Of a stretch of DNA of 58,145 bases, positions 24,886 through 34,926 are shown in pieces; position 1 is the first letter of the stretch, and each line of letters starts with the position of its first letter. Source of the DNA: Bacilli bacterium (GTDB lineage Bacteria > Bacillota_I > Bacilli_A > RFN20 > CAG-826). The notes under the pieces were generated by a model that made no database searches, had not been told where the DNA came from, and saw only the letters and a program-made list of their open reading frames with translations. The position numbers were made by a program, and so were the translations under genes. The DNA lies in contig JAKSHZ010000008.1 of NCBI GenBank assembly GCA_024399115.1, positions 1 to 58,145 of the forward strand, given 5' to 3'.

Positions 24886-27186
24886 TTATTTAAAAATAAC
24901 TACTGTAGCTCCACTAGCACCTTCGCTAGCGTCACCTAATCTATATGTAACATCTTTTTGTTTATCTAAATATGAGTGAACAGCTTTTCTAAGAGCGCCA
25001 CTACCATATCCATGAATAATTCTTACTTGTTTATGTCTTCTAACACGGCATCCATCGATATATTTTTGGACTTCATACATAGCTTCGTCTACGTATAAGC
25101 CAATAATATTTAATTCAAGACCGACACCTTCACCAATTCTTGCATCGTAGTTTGTTTTATGAACTTTCATGTGTGATTTTGGTGCTTGTACTCTAGTAAT
25201 TTTATTGAGCGGAACATCAATTGACATGCCATCACTAGTGTTAAGATGTGCTTTATTACCTTGGACTCTGGTGACTTTTCCAGACACATTTAAAGAAGGC
25301 ATTAAGACATAGTCTCCTACTTTAATCGCTTCATCAAATGTTTCTGTTGCTTCAGTTTCACGTAAATCAGTCAACTTTTTCTTAAGTTCAATAACCTCGT
25401 GAAGTTTGATGTTTCCGTTATTAAGTTGAGACATGATGTACTCAATCTCTTCTTCGGCTTTTTCAATCATCTTAGCTTTTTCGTCTTTGACATCTTTAAG
25501 AAGGTTCATTTTTCTTTCTTCTAAAAGTCTTTCGTCATTTTCGATTTTCTTAAGCTTACGATCAATGAGTTCTTTTTCTTTAATTGATGCATCTAAAGTT
25601 TTGTTTGCTGTGTCTAATTGTTTTTGAAGAGTTTCTAAAAGTTCTCCAGTACCATTTAAGTCCTTTGAACTGATATATTTTTCTGCTTCATCAATGATTG
25701 ATTTATTGATTCCATATTTCTTAGCGACATACATTGCATAAGAATGTCCTGGAGTAGATTGTCTAAAGTGATAAGTTGGTAAAAGATGTTCTTCATCGAA
25801 TTCCATTGAAGCGTTGTCAATGCTATCAGATAAGAAAGCATATTCTTTTAATGCATCGAAGTGTGACGAAATCATTGCAAAGCAATGCTTATTCTCTAAA
25901 TACTTAGCAACAGAAATAGCTAAGCCTTCACCTTCCTTAGGATCAGTACCAGTTCCAAGTTCATCAAAAAGAATTAAATCTTTGCCACCAACTAAGTTTG
26001 TAATCTCTGCGATTTGAGAAATATGAGCAGAGAAAGTAGATAAGTTATCACTTAATGATTGGTTATCACCAATATCGATCATGATGTTTTTAAAGTAACC
26101 TAATGTAGCTTTTTCAGCAGGAACAGCTAAACCACATTGATTCATTAACGCTAATAAGCCTACCGTCTTAAGCGAGACTGTTTTACCACCAGCGTTAGGA
26201 CCAGAAATAATGATGATACGTTTTTGTTCATCAATATGATATGAGTTAGAAACAACTTTTCTTTCATCAATAAGTGGATGGCGTGCCTTAATTAAGTCTA
26301 AAAGAGGGCTAGAAGAAATGTTTGCGATAACTGCGTTAATTTTATTAGCGTATAAAGCTTTCGCGCTTACAAAGTCGAAATGGGAAATAATCTTATTATT
26401 AATAACAATCTCTCTTTCTTGTAACAAGCAAAGTGAAGTTAACTCTCTAAGAATTCGTCTCACTTCATCATTCTCTTCAACCTTTAAAGCAGTGATTTCA
26501 TTATTAATATTTACAATTTCCAATGGTTCGATAAATGTAGTCGCACCACTATCTGAAACATCATAAACAATACCAGTGACTTTGCTCTTATTAACTGTTG
26601 CAACTGGTAAAACAAAGTGACCATCTCTAATAGTTGCGTCATCACCTGTTAAATAAGATCCATATGTGATAGCTAAAGAAGCCACTCTTTGTTCAAGTGT
26701 TCTTTCTGCTACTTTAAGTCTGCTTCTAATTTCTTTTAATTTTGCAGAAGCATTATCTGCGACAGTTAATGCATTTGTGATAACTCTATGAATCTCTCTT
26801 TCAAGGTTCGATAAGTCATAAAATTTTTCAACATAAGCTTTGCTTCTTACGTAACTACTGTCTAATTTATTTAAGAAAACGCCTAATTTACCCGCAGTTA
26901 AAACGTCTTCTGCGACAAGAGACAAGTCCCTTGGAGTAAGAAGAGCAGTTTTCTTAGCGATCTCGATAAGTTTTAATGCATTCGCGCTATTACTAATTGG
27001 TAAAGGGCCATATCTAGTAATAATTGACATGATTTCATCCAAGTCTAAAAGAGCATCTCGAACGTCTTTTTCAGTAGGTAACATAGCAAGTTCCTCAACG
27101 AAAACTTTGCCAAGTTCTGTTCTATTGAAATCTAAGATTGCTTCTTTAATTTTATTAAACTCAAATGTCTCGTAAATGTTTTGCAT
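24886..27186 (-). CDS. mutS2: Endonuclease MutS2
   Basis: A 766-aa MutS2 protein, an anti-recombination and ribosome-rescue factor distinct from mismatch-repair MutS. The core and lever helices are N-terminal. The ATPase has Walker A G-P-N-A-G-G-K-T (about 330) and the D-E-L-G-T-G-T-D-P Walker B region. A long coiled coil follows, then a KOW-like segment, and the Smr endonuclease domain ends the protein (H-G-Y-G-S-G-A-L-R). No mismatch-recognition domain is present, as expected. The region before the ATG has no Shine-Dalgarno, and a -10-like TTATAT lies about nine bases upstream, so the message may be leaderless. It is divergent from rnhC. Confidence 0.95.
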   Translation of the reverse strand: MQNIYETFEFNKIKEAILDFNRTELGKVFVEELAMLPTEKDVRDALLDLDEIMSIITRYGPLPISNSANALKLIEIAKKTALLTPRDLSLVAEDVLTAGKLGVFLNKLDSSYVRSKAYVEKFYDLSNLEREIHRVITNALTVADNASAKLKEIRSRLKVAERTLEQRVASLAITYGSYLTGDDATIRDGHFVLPVATVNKSKVTGIVYDVSDSGATTFIEPLEIVNINNEITALKVEENDEVRRILRELTSLCLLQEREIVINNKIISHFDFVSAKALYANKINAVIANISSSPLLDLIKARHPLIDERKVVSNSYHIDEQKRIIIISGPNAGGKTVSLKTVGLLALMNQCGLAVPAEKATLGYFKNIMIDIGDNQSLSDNLSTFSAHISQIAEITNLVGGKDLILFDELGTGTDPKEGEGLAISVAKYLENKHCFAMISSHFDALKEYAFLSDSIDNASMEFDEEHLLPTYHFRQSTPGHSYAMYVAKKYGINKSIIDEAEKYISSKDLNGTGELLETLQKQLDTANKTLDASIKEKELIDRKLKKIENDERLLEERKMNLLKDVKDEKAKMIEKAEEEIEYIMSQLNNGNIKLHEVIELKKKLTDLRETEATETFDEAIKVGDYVLMPSLNVSGKVTRVQGNKAHLNTSDGMSIDVPLNKITRVQAPKSHMKVHKTNYDARIGEGVGLELNIIGLYVDEAMYEVQKYIDGCRVRRHKQVRIIHGYGSGALRKAVHSYLDKQKDVTYRLGDASEGASGATVVIFK

Positions 27187-27263
27187 AGCAATACCATATA
27201 AAGATTACACCAAAAACTATAAAATTTTAATAAATATTAACGATGATATGCTAAAATATGATT

Positions 27264-28181
27264 ATGCAAGAATTTGTAACAATTAAAGTAAACGAAGCTA
27301 CTCTTAACAAAATGAAACATTTTTATAAAGATTTCATCGTACCTAACGATGGAGAATATGTTTTCTTTTGCGCCAAAGTTGAAAATGTAGTTGTTCAAGG
27401 CTTCTCAGGTAAAAAAGCTATTAAAACTGTCACTTTCGCAGGTGATGGCGCTCTTCAAGAAGCAAAAATCTGGGATGAAAATGCAGAATTATACAAGCCA
27501 AAAGAAAAAGTAGTCGGAGAATGGCTCTGCACAGATAATCAAATCGGTAGCGACGAAGTCGGAGTTGGTGATTTCTTACTCCCAATGATCGTATGTGCCG
27601 CTTTTGTTCGTGCTAAAGATCTTAAAATTTTAAAAGAATATGGCGTTACTGATTCTAAGAAAATTAAAGATGAAGAAATCATGCAAATCGGCGAGGCTCT
27701 TTCAAAGAAATTTTTCATCTCAAAGTTAACTTTACCTAACGAAAAATATAACGAAATGATTTTAAAAGGTGAAAATCTTAACTCTTTAAAAGCTAAAATG
27801 CATAACCGTGCACTACTTAACCTTTATAAAAAATTCCCTGATACTCAAAATATTTTTATCGACCAATTCGTTAAACCTGAAACATATTTCAAATATTTAA
27901 ACGACGCTAATGAACCTCAAATCAGAAACTTAACTTTCAGAACTAAAGGTGAATCATATTATCCATGCGTTGCTTTAGCTAGTGTTATGGCTCGATACTC
28001 TTTCCTATTAGAAAAGAAGAAAATTGAAGACCACTACAAAATGAAATTCCCATTCGGAGCTAGTAAAATTGCAGATGATTTTGCTAAAAAGTTCATTAAA
28101 AAGTACGGTTTAAGTGAATTTAATAAAATAGCAAAGAAAAACTTCGCTAATTACAGCGAAGCAATCTCAAATATTGATTAG
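27264..28181 (+). CDS. rnhC: Ribonuclease HIII
   Basis: Removes RNA from RNA-DNA hybrids and is typical of Bacillota. From the ATG at 27264 it has 305 aa. The N-terminal 80 residues are the TBP-like substrate-binding domain of RNase HIII. The catalytic domain begins G-S-D-E-V-G-V-G-D, with the paired D and E of the active site, and later has the V-T-D-S-K-K motif and a C-terminal Asp region. An ATG at 27258 lies in the same frame, but an extended -10 box (TG-C-TAAAAT, 27249-27257) directly abuts it, which makes 27264 the probable start of a leaderless message. No Shine-Dalgarno is present. Confidence 0.92.
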   Translation: MQEFVTIKVNEATLNKMKHFYKDFIVPNDGEYVFFCAKVENVVVQGFSGKKAIKTVTFAGDGALQEAKIWDENAELYKPKEKVVGEWLCTDNQIGSDEVGVGDFLLPMIVCAAFVRAKDLKILKEYGVTDSKKIKDEEIMQIGEALSKKFFISKLTLPNEKYNEMILKGENLNSLKAKMHNRALLNLYKKFPDTQNIFIDQFVKPETYFKYLNDANEPQIRNLTFRTKGESYYPCVALASVMARYSFLLEKKKIEDHYKMKFPFGASKIADDFAKKFIKKYGLSEFNKIAKKNFANYSEAISNID

Positions 28182-28199
28182 ATATATTTATTATATAAA

Positions 28200-28223
28200 T
28201 AAGGATGGAAACATCCTTTTTTC
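28200..28223. terminator. Terminator between rnhC and rluD
   Basis: AAGGATG/CATCCTT with a GAAA tetraloop and six T follows rnhC. A-rich sequence on the other side may let it serve the convergent rluD too. Confidence 0.8.
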
Positions 28224-28236
28224 TTTGCTAATGAAA

Positions 28237-29139
28237 CTATTTCTTAAGCTTAGCCATTACCTCATCAAAATATGGAGGCAATTTTGTTTCAAAAGTCATT
28301 AACTCACCAGTCGATGGGTGAATTAATGATAACTTAACTGCAGTGAGAAGTTGGCCACCTTGATATAAAGCATCGTAGTGTTTTCCATAATACAATGGGT
28401 CACCTTCAACAGGGAAACCGATTTCTGACATATGAACTCTGATTTGATGAGTTCTACCAGTGACAAGTTTAAGTCCTACTAAAGTATGAGTTTCAAATCT
28501 ATCTAGGACTGTGAAATGAGTAATAGCAGTTTTTCCATCTCTATCAGCAGCCATTTTGAGTCTATTTCCTTTATGTCTACCGATTGGCATATCGATGGTA
28601 CCTGAATTTTCTTTGATAACACCTTTGACTAAAGCAACATATTCTCTATTCATTGTGTGATCTTTGAGTTGTTCTGCTAATTTATGATGTGCTTCATCAT
28701 TTTTTGCTATGCAAATAAGTCCACTAGTATCTTTATCAATACGGTGAACGATACCTGGACGGATAACTCCATTAATCGTTGATAAGTCCTTGCAATGATT
28801 TAAAACTGCATTGACTAATGTTCCTTCCCAGTGACCTGCAGCTGGATGAACTACTAAACCTTGAGGCTTATCAATGATTAAAATATCACTATCTTCGTAA
28901 ATGATATTGAGTGGGATATCTTCTCCCTTTAAGGAAATAGTCTTATCTTCAGGGTAAGTGATTTCGATTAAGTCGTTTTCTTTTACCTTGAGTGAAGATT
29001 TTGCGACTTCACCATTAACTTTAACTAATCCTTCGTCGATTACTTTAGAAAGGTAGCTTCTTGATTTTTCAGAACAAAAAATAGCTAAAACCTTATCCAA
29101 ACGTAAATTTGCTTCTTTAAAAGTAACTGTAAATTCCAT
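28237..29139 (-). CDS. rluD: RluA/RluD-family 23S rRNA pseudouridine synthase
   Basis: A 300-aa pseudouridine synthase that isomerises uridines in large-subunit rRNA. An N-terminal S4 RNA-binding domain (residues 12-60) is followed by the catalytic domain. Its H-R-I-D-K-D-T-S-G-L motif contains the catalytic Asp, and R-T-H-Q-I-R-V-H lies further on. The gene follows lspA with overlapping stop and start. The lspA-rluD pair is the standard arrangement in Bacillota (ylyB in Bacillus). The exact target bases cannot be told from the sequence. Confidence 0.92.
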   Translation of the reverse strand: MEFTVTFKEANLRLDKVLAIFCSEKSRSYLSKVIDEGLVKVNGEVAKSSLKVKENDLIEITYPEDKTISLKGEDIPLNIIYEDSDILIIDKPQGLVVHPAAGHWEGTLVNAVLNHCKDLSTINGVIRPGIVHRIDKDTSGLICIAKNDEAHHKLAEQLKDHTMNREYVALVKGVIKENSGTIDMPIGRHKGNRLKMAADRDGKTAITHFTVLDRFETHTLVGLKLVTGRTHQIRVHMSEIGFPVEGDPLYYGKHYDALYQGGQLLTAVKLSLIHPSTGELMTFETKLPPYFDEVMAKLKK

Positions 29140-29798
29140 TATTCCGCTCTATTCTTTTCTTGTTCTTCAAGCTTTTTCTTCTCTGATTCAGAAAGAACTT
29201 TAGTATTATCAACTGGTCCTTTCTTTGCTTTTTCTTTTCTAGATTCTTTAACTTCATCGATGATTAAGTAAGCCGCAAGCATAAATGCACCGATAACTAC
29301 GCCACAGTCTGCGATGTTAAAAATGTAATGCCATAAATTATGTAGCTTACTTCCGTTAAAGAAATCGATAAAGTCAACTACGCCTCCAGGTTGACCTGCG
29401 ATAGCGTGTAAATATTCTGGTGAATAAAAGATTCTATCGATCATATTACCGATTGCACCTGCAACGATAATCATGAGCGCAGCTTTCATATAACCAGGAA
29501 TTTTCTTTTGGTTTTTTGCAAAGTAAATTGAGATGCCAACAGTAGCAACCGCAGCGATTACAATATAAAGAATTTTGCTTACCATTGGGTTATCTGGACC
29601 AATTCCAAATGCTGCATGTCTATTAATTGTGTAGGTTATAGACAAGAAACCTGGAATCAATGTAATTGAGTCTCCTTCATTCATATTATTTGCGATGATA
29701 TTTTTCGAAATAATATCAACGATTAAAAGAAGGATACCAACCCAGATATATGAGTGGAAAAACCACTTTAAAAAGTTAATAATTTTTTCCTTGTTCAT
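29139..29798 (-). CDS. lspA: Lipoprotein signal peptidase (signal peptidase II)
   Basis: Cleaves the signal peptide of lipid-modified prolipoproteins; the window itself encodes at least seven likely substrates. The protein has four membrane segments. The two catalytic Asp motifs are present: G-N-M-I-D-R and F-N-I-A-D-C. The conserved N-x-G-A-A-F is here N-R-H-A-A-F, with His in place of Gly. At 219 aa it is about 60 residues longer than usual. Part of the excess is an insertion after G-N-M-I-D-R and part is a charged, lysine-rich C-terminal tail of 35 residues. It overlaps ileS and rluD at both ends. Confidence 0.92.
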   Translation of the reverse strand: MNKEKIINFLKWFFHSYIWVGILLLIVDIISKNIIANNMNEGDSITLIPGFLSITYTINRHAAFGIGPDNPMVSKILYIVIAAVATVGISIYFAKNQKKIPGYMKAALMIIVAGAIGNMIDRIFYSPEYLHAIAGQPGGVVDFIDFFNGSKLHNLWHYIFNIADCGVVIGAFMLAAYLIIDEVKESRKEKAKKGPVDNTKVLSESEKKKLEEQEKNRAE

Positions 29799-32539
29799 TA
29801 CTTAACAACCTTTGCACATCTCTTACATAAGTATGTGCCATCTTCTTGAACTTCAGCGTCATCTTCATAGTTCCAGCAGCGTTCACAGAAGTGTCCTGTG
29901 TGATGTTTTACGCTAATTTTTGCAGTTTCATAGCTATTTCCATCGTTTTCGACATTTCTGATTTCACTGACAACGAATAAACTTGAAGCGTGTTTAGCAT
30001 CGATTGAATTGAAGAGTTTTGCTTCTGCACTATTTTCATCGTTGAACTTAACTGCAACGAATGCTTCTTGGGCAGATCCGATAACCTTATTTGCTCTAGC
30101 TTCTTCAAGAGCTTTTAAGACATCACTTCTGACTTTCTTGAATACTTCATATTCAGCTAAAACTGATTCATCAACATCTTTCTTTGTAGGATAATCTAAG
30201 TATTGGACATTATCTTTTCTTTCGCCTGGTAAATTCTTATTTAATTCATCCATTGTGAAAGGTAAGACTGGGTTAAGAAGTCTTAATAATGTGTCACCAA
30301 TTTCGAATAAAACAGATTGCATTGTAGTTCTTCTAGTTGACTTAGCAGCATCACAATAAAGTGTGTCTTTAGCGATGTCTAAGTAGAATGAAGAAAGGTC
30401 AGCTGACATGAATGTCATGATTTCACTCATTGCACTTGCGAAGTCATATTTATCGAAGAATCCGATTGTGTTATTAACAACTTGGTGGAGTTTATTTAAG
30501 ATGTATAAATCTTCTTTTTCATAAGAAACATTACTTGTATCGCCATCATAATCAACTAAGTTCCATGAGATGAATTTAAGTGTATTTCTGATCTTACGAT
30601 ATTGTTCACTAACTTGTTTGATTAAGTTATCGCCGATTCTAACATCTTGTTGATAATCAACAGTAGCAACCCATAAACGTAAGATATCACTACCATAAAC
30701 ATTAGCAATCTTAGTTGGGTCTACACCATTACCTTTTGATTTATGCATTTGTTCACCGTGTTCGTCTAAAACCCAACCGTGTGAAACAACGTTTTTATAA
30801 GGTGCGTTTCCTGTTGAAGCAAGAGAAACAATTAAAGAAGAGTTGAACCAGCCTCTATATTGGTCACTACCTTCTAAATATAAATCTGCAGGGTATGAAA
30901 TACCTCTATCGATTAATGTGCCAGCCCATGAAGAACCACTATCAAACCAAACATCCATAATGTCTGTTTCCTTAGTGAATTCACCCTTAGGTGAATGTTC
31001 ATTAGTATATCCTTCTGGAAGGAGCTCTTTAGCGCTCTTTTCGTACCAAATGTTAGAACCATTTTCTCTAACGAGTTCGACTACGTGAGCGAATACTTTT
31101 TCATCAATGATTGGAGTCTTATCTTCACAATAGAAGATTGGAATTGGAACACCCCATGCTCTTTGACGTGAAATACACCAGTCATTGCGATCTTTAATCA
31201 TATTAACCATTCTATTTTCACCCCAAGCTGGGTACCACTTAACGTCATGAATAGCGTTAATTAAATCTTCTCTAATTGGTTCGATTGAGCAGAACCATTG
31301 AGCTGTTGCTCTGAAGATAACTGGCTTATGTGTACGCCAATCATGTGGGTATGAGTGAGTGAATGTAGCGTGCTTTAAGAGCGAACCATTTTCAGAAATA
31401 ATCTTTAAGACTGCTTCATTAGCGTCTTCATAGAATAATCCTTCGATAGTTTCACCTGTTCCAGGCATCATTCTACCATGTTCGTCAACTGGGCAATATG
31501 GATCGAGTCCTCTACCTGGATATTTTAAACAAACTTGATAGTCTTCAGCACCGTGTCCTGGAGCAGTATGGACAAGTCCAGTACCAGCATCGTTTGTGAC
31601 GTGAGTGCCGACGATAACTAATGAATCTCTATCTAAGAATGGGTGCTTACAGACGACAAATTCAAGTTCACTACCTTGGATAGTTTTAAGTAATGTAACT
31701 TCTCCTAAATCGAGTTCTTCAGTTAATTTATCTTTAAATTCTTGTAAGAAAACAAGTTTTCCTTTGTTCGATGTTTGATATTCACCATATACGAAATCTG
31801 GGTGAGCAGAAATAGCCAAGTTAGCAGGTAATGTCCAAGGTGTTGTTGTCCAAATTACGAGTCTTGCATCTTGGCTGACAACGCCTTTTCCGTCTTTAAC
31901 TTCGAAGCCTACATAGATTGAGTGAGATAAGACATCTGCGTATTCGATTTCAGCTTCAGCTAAAGCTGATTCACTACTTGGTGACCAGTAAACTGGTTTA
32001 AGTCCCTTGTAGATAAGGCCTTTACAAGCCATCTTTGCAAACATTTCAATTTGTCTAGCTTCAAATTCTTTATTGAGGGTAATGTATGGATGATCATAGT
32101 CACCTACTAAGCCTAATCTTCTGATTTGTGCTTTTTGTTTTTCGACTTGAGTTAATGCGTAATCTCTACATTTAGTTCTGAATTCAACTAATGGAGTAGT
32201 TTTTCTATTAACACCTGATTTTGTGACTTGGTTTTCAATTGGAAGTCCGTGTGTATCCCATCCGAAAACGAAAGGAGTTCTATAGCCAGACATATTTTTA
32301 TATCTAACTGTGATATCCTTTAAAATTCTGTTGAGCATGTGTCCACAGTGCATATCGCCATTTGCGTATGGAGGACCATCATGTAAGACGAATTCTTTAG
32401 CGTCTTTTCTATTGAGATTCATGTTCTCATAGACGTTTTCTTGTTTCCATTTTTCAACAAGAATTGGTTCTTTGACTGAAAGATTACCTCTCATTTCAAA
32501 GTTTGATTTGTTCATTAACAATGTGCTTTTATAATCCAT
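29798..32539 (-). CDS. ileS: Isoleucyl-tRNA synthetase
   Basis: Charges tRNA-Ile. The 913-aa class I synthetase has the HIGH motif as H-C-G-H (within Y-A-N-G-D-M-H-C-G-H), the editing CP1 domain with T-T-T-P-W-T, the W-C-I-S-R-Q-R motif, the KMSKS loop as H-K-S-K-G-N, and a C-terminal zinc finger C-E-R-C ... C-K-R-C. This is the bacterial type found in Bacillota. No T-box was seen upstream. It lies 12 bases after the secreted endonuclease gene and overlaps lspA. Confidence 0.96.
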   Translation of the reverse strand: MDYKSTLLMNKSNFEMRGNLSVKEPILVEKWKQENVYENMNLNRKDAKEFVLHDGPPYANGDMHCGHMLNRILKDITVRYKNMSGYRTPFVFGWDTHGLPIENQVTKSGVNRKTTPLVEFRTKCRDYALTQVEKQKAQIRRLGLVGDYDHPYITLNKEFEARQIEMFAKMACKGLIYKGLKPVYWSPSSESALAEAEIEYADVLSHSIYVGFEVKDGKGVVSQDARLVIWTTTPWTLPANLAISAHPDFVYGEYQTSNKGKLVFLQEFKDKLTEELDLGEVTLLKTIQGSELEFVVCKHPFLDRDSLVIVGTHVTNDAGTGLVHTAPGHGAEDYQVCLKYPGRGLDPYCPVDEHGRMMPGTGETIEGLFYEDANEAVLKIISENGSLLKHATFTHSYPHDWRTHKPVIFRATAQWFCSIEPIREDLINAIHDVKWYPAWGENRMVNMIKDRNDWCISRQRAWGVPIPIFYCEDKTPIIDEKVFAHVVELVRENGSNIWYEKSAKELLPEGYTNEHSPKGEFTKETDIMDVWFDSGSSWAGTLIDRGISYPADLYLEGSDQYRGWFNSSLIVSLASTGNAPYKNVVSHGWVLDEHGEQMHKSKGNGVDPTKIANVYGSDILRLWVATVDYQQDVRIGDNLIKQVSEQYRKIRNTLKFISWNLVDYDGDTSNVSYEKEDLYILNKLHQVVNNTIGFFDKYDFASAMSEIMTFMSADLSSFYLDIAKDTLYCDAAKSTRRTTMQSVLFEIGDTLLRLLNPVLPFTMDELNKNLPGERKDNVQYLDYPTKKDVDESVLAEYEVFKKVRSDVLKALEEARANKVIGSAQEAFVAVKFNDENSAEAKLFNSIDAKHASSLFVVSEIRNVENDGNSYETAKISVKHHTGHFCERCWNYEDDAEVQEDGTYLCKRCAKVVK

Positions 32540-32551
32540 ATTTATACCTCA

Positions 32552-34924
32552 CTAATTAACTTTTACTGAAATTTGACTAATGTATACTGCTTTAGTGCAG
32601 TTAGTTAACTCAATTTTTAACACACCTGATTTAGGTGAACTTAAGTCTACACCATATATTTGAGGACCGTTTTTGTCATAACTGAATGATCCTGACTTAA
32701 TTTCTTCCCCTCCGATAGAAATCTTGTAATTATATGTCGTACCGCTAGCGGTATTGAGTCCTATATATACTGCGGAAATTTGGTTCTTCCCATCACTCAC
32801 AAAATCTGAACTAGATTCAATAGTCACAGTTTGAGAAGGAGCTGATGTACCATTTCCGATTTGAACGTACGTGTCCTTCTTTGCAACAGGGCAGTCATTA
32901 ATTCCTGTAGAAACTTTATAACTTACTCCACCAAAACTTAATAATGCCGCAGGAGTTGTTTGAATCTTAGTTGCTGAGAACCTATCTTTAGAAATCATGA
33001 AGTTATAGTTACAAGCGTTAACTCCACCAGCAGATTCAACAGTAATAACATAAGAAACATTCCCAGTTGGAGTTACTAAGGTAATTGTCTTTTCTCCGAC
33101 ATCAGAAGCTACAAACGTGTATGCACCGTTAGTATTTTCAAAATCAGATGCTTGAGTAGAGAAGTCTTTGTTCACTCTAACGAATGTATAATCATCTTTT
33201 GTAAGACTATTTCCAACTAAATATTTGGACTTATGAGATGTTAACGCGTAATGACTTAAGTCTTTAGAATTGAGTTCAAGATCAACTGCGCTTGGTTTTA
33301 AATCTTTAAGATTTCCTGGTTGATCTTTCTTATAACCATAAACGTAATCAACTAATTCTGGATAATCAACGAATGGGTTTCTGTTTCCTTGTTTCTTACC
33401 TTTATTAGAACCTTCGTTTTGGTGAACATAAGAATAAACAACTTCGTTATGCCACATTTCAGCTCTATCAACTGTTGTAGAATTCCAATCTAATAAAGTA
33501 GATAAATTGCCGATAGCGAATTGTCCTTCACCATATCTATAATCTGAATATGCCGATGCGTAATTATTAAGAATCATATCACTTGGATTAGATGTTGTGA
33601 CATATGCATCAGCATTGTTTGTGTACTTAGTTAAGTATTTTGTTCTTGCTGCAACTGCTCCTTCATCATTAGATGAGCAGAAGTTTGTGAATGTAATTTG
33701 AGAATAATCAATATAATCCTCAACGATTTGAAGAGGTTTATATTTAGCAGCTACTTTAACTGATCTAGTGTGGCTGCCACCACCTTCATCTTTGTAATTG
33801 TATTTGAGAGTTAGATTTGAAGTTTCTTCTTCGTTATACATAACTCCCATGTAGAAAATAGCTCTAGCCATTTTGCCTTTATCACAATCATTAGGTTCGT
33901 AATTCTTGTTATCAGAATGAGTATCAGCGTCTACTGCTTTACTATCTATTGTTTCTCTACTTGGAGAATAATATCCTAAGTTTTTGTTACCTCTAGCACC
34001 ATTTGCAGCGCCATAAGAAGCAAATAAATTATGGAAGTCTGTTGCTCTACTTGTTCCGCTATTTGAAATACCAACAGCTTCACCTGTGTTATATGCGGTC
34101 ATGAGTGACGCGCAAAATGCGTGCTCACGTTGCCAGCCTGCAGAACCTGCTGCGCCACCATATGTGTTAGCTTTGTAATCATCTTTTTGGGAATAAACTA
34201 CATTAACTTTTTCAAAATTTGTTAATGATTGTTCGCTCATTTGGTTAGTTTCCCAGTTACCGTCATACACTAAACCAGTGAACCCAGTGCTAATTAAAGT
34301 GTGTAATTGCGCTTTGAGATCTTCACCATTTGTCCACGATTCAATAGGAGAATAATATCCACCATAATAATCTGCGACTGTGTATTCTCCATGCTCAACA
34401 TTACTATTTGGAAGTCTTGGAATTACAGTTTCTTCAACGTAACTACAAATTGAACATGTTCTTGTTTTTAATCCAGTTGCAGAAGTTGTTGCTTCTCTAA
34501 CTACAGAAAATTCTCCAAAACTATGTGGTGTACTATCTTTTGTTTCGTAGAAATGCTCACAAGTTGCAGCATAATAATGAGAATTTGGGGTTTTTGTAAG
34601 CTCAGTAGCATATGTATGAACATGTTCTTGAGGAACAAGAGCTGGAATAGATTCAGTTAATGTGTACTTACACACTGTACATTTTTTTGTTTTCGAACCG
34701 TCAACTCCATAGTCTGCTTCAGTAGTAATTTCCCATTCACCGAATGTATGTGGACCTTCATCAGCAGTTAAGTCTAGGCATCCACATGTGGCTGAACGAG
34801 AATGGAATTCACTATTGCAAGTCCATTCACTCGCATATGTGTGCACGTGAGAAGAAGTACAGCTGGCAATGCCAACTGCACCAAAAAATATTAAGGAAGA
34901 TTTTGCGATTTTCCTTTTTAACAT
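32552..34924 (-). CDS. Secreted endonuclease I-family lipoprotein with Cys/His-rich N-terminal repeats
   Basis: A 790-aa extracellular nuclease. The signal peptide ends I-A-S-C, giving a lipid anchor. Two repeats of about 70 residues follow; each has H-x-Y, a central H, H-x-F-G-E and a C-x-x-C before I-P, and they look like small metal- or disulfide-stabilised modules. The nuclease domain (about 190-540) has the His-Me-finger motif W-Q-R-E-H-A-F with the catalytic His, and the F-H-N-L-F-A motif of endonuclease I. The last 200 residues look like beta-rich binding domains I cannot name. It starts two bases after ftsZ and ends 12 bases before ileS, so it is locked into the division operon. DNA scavenging for nucleotides is a likely role. 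Confidence 0.82.
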   Translation of the reverse strand: MLKRKIAKSSLIFFGAVGIASCTSSHVHTYASEWTCNSEFHSRSATCGCLDLTADEGPHTFGEWEITTEADYGVDGSKTKKCTVCKYTLTESIPALVPQEHVHTYATELTKTPNSHYYAATCEHFYETKDSTPHSFGEFSVVREATTSATGLKTRTCSICSYVEETVIPRLPNSNVEHGEYTVADYYGGYYSPIESWTNGEDLKAQLHTLISTGFTGLVYDGNWETNQMSEQSLTNFEKVNVVYSQKDDYKANTYGGAAGSAGWQREHAFCASLMTAYNTGEAVGISNSGTSRATDFHNLFASYGAANGARGNKNLGYYSPSRETIDSKAVDADTHSDNKNYEPNDCDKGKMARAIFYMGVMYNEEETSNLTLKYNYKDEGGGSHTRSVKVAAKYKPLQIVEDYIDYSQITFTNFCSSNDEGAVAARTKYLTKYTNNADAYVTTSNPSDMILNNYASAYSDYRYGEGQFAIGNLSTLLDWNSTTVDRAEMWHNEVVYSYVHQNEGSNKGKKQGNRNPFVDYPELVDYVYGYKKDQPGNLKDLKPSAVDLELNSKDLSHYALTSHKSKYLVGNSLTKDDYTFVRVNKDFSTQASDFENTNGAYTFVASDVGEKTITLVTPTGNVSYVITVESAGGVNACNYNFMISKDRFSATKIQTTPAALLSFGGVSYKVSTGINDCPVAKKDTYVQIGNGTSAPSQTVTIESSSDFVSDGKNQISAVYIGLNTASGTTYNYKISIGGEEIKSGSFSYDKNGPQIYGVDLSSPKSGVLKIELTNCTKAVYISQISVKVN

Positions 34925-34926
34925 TA

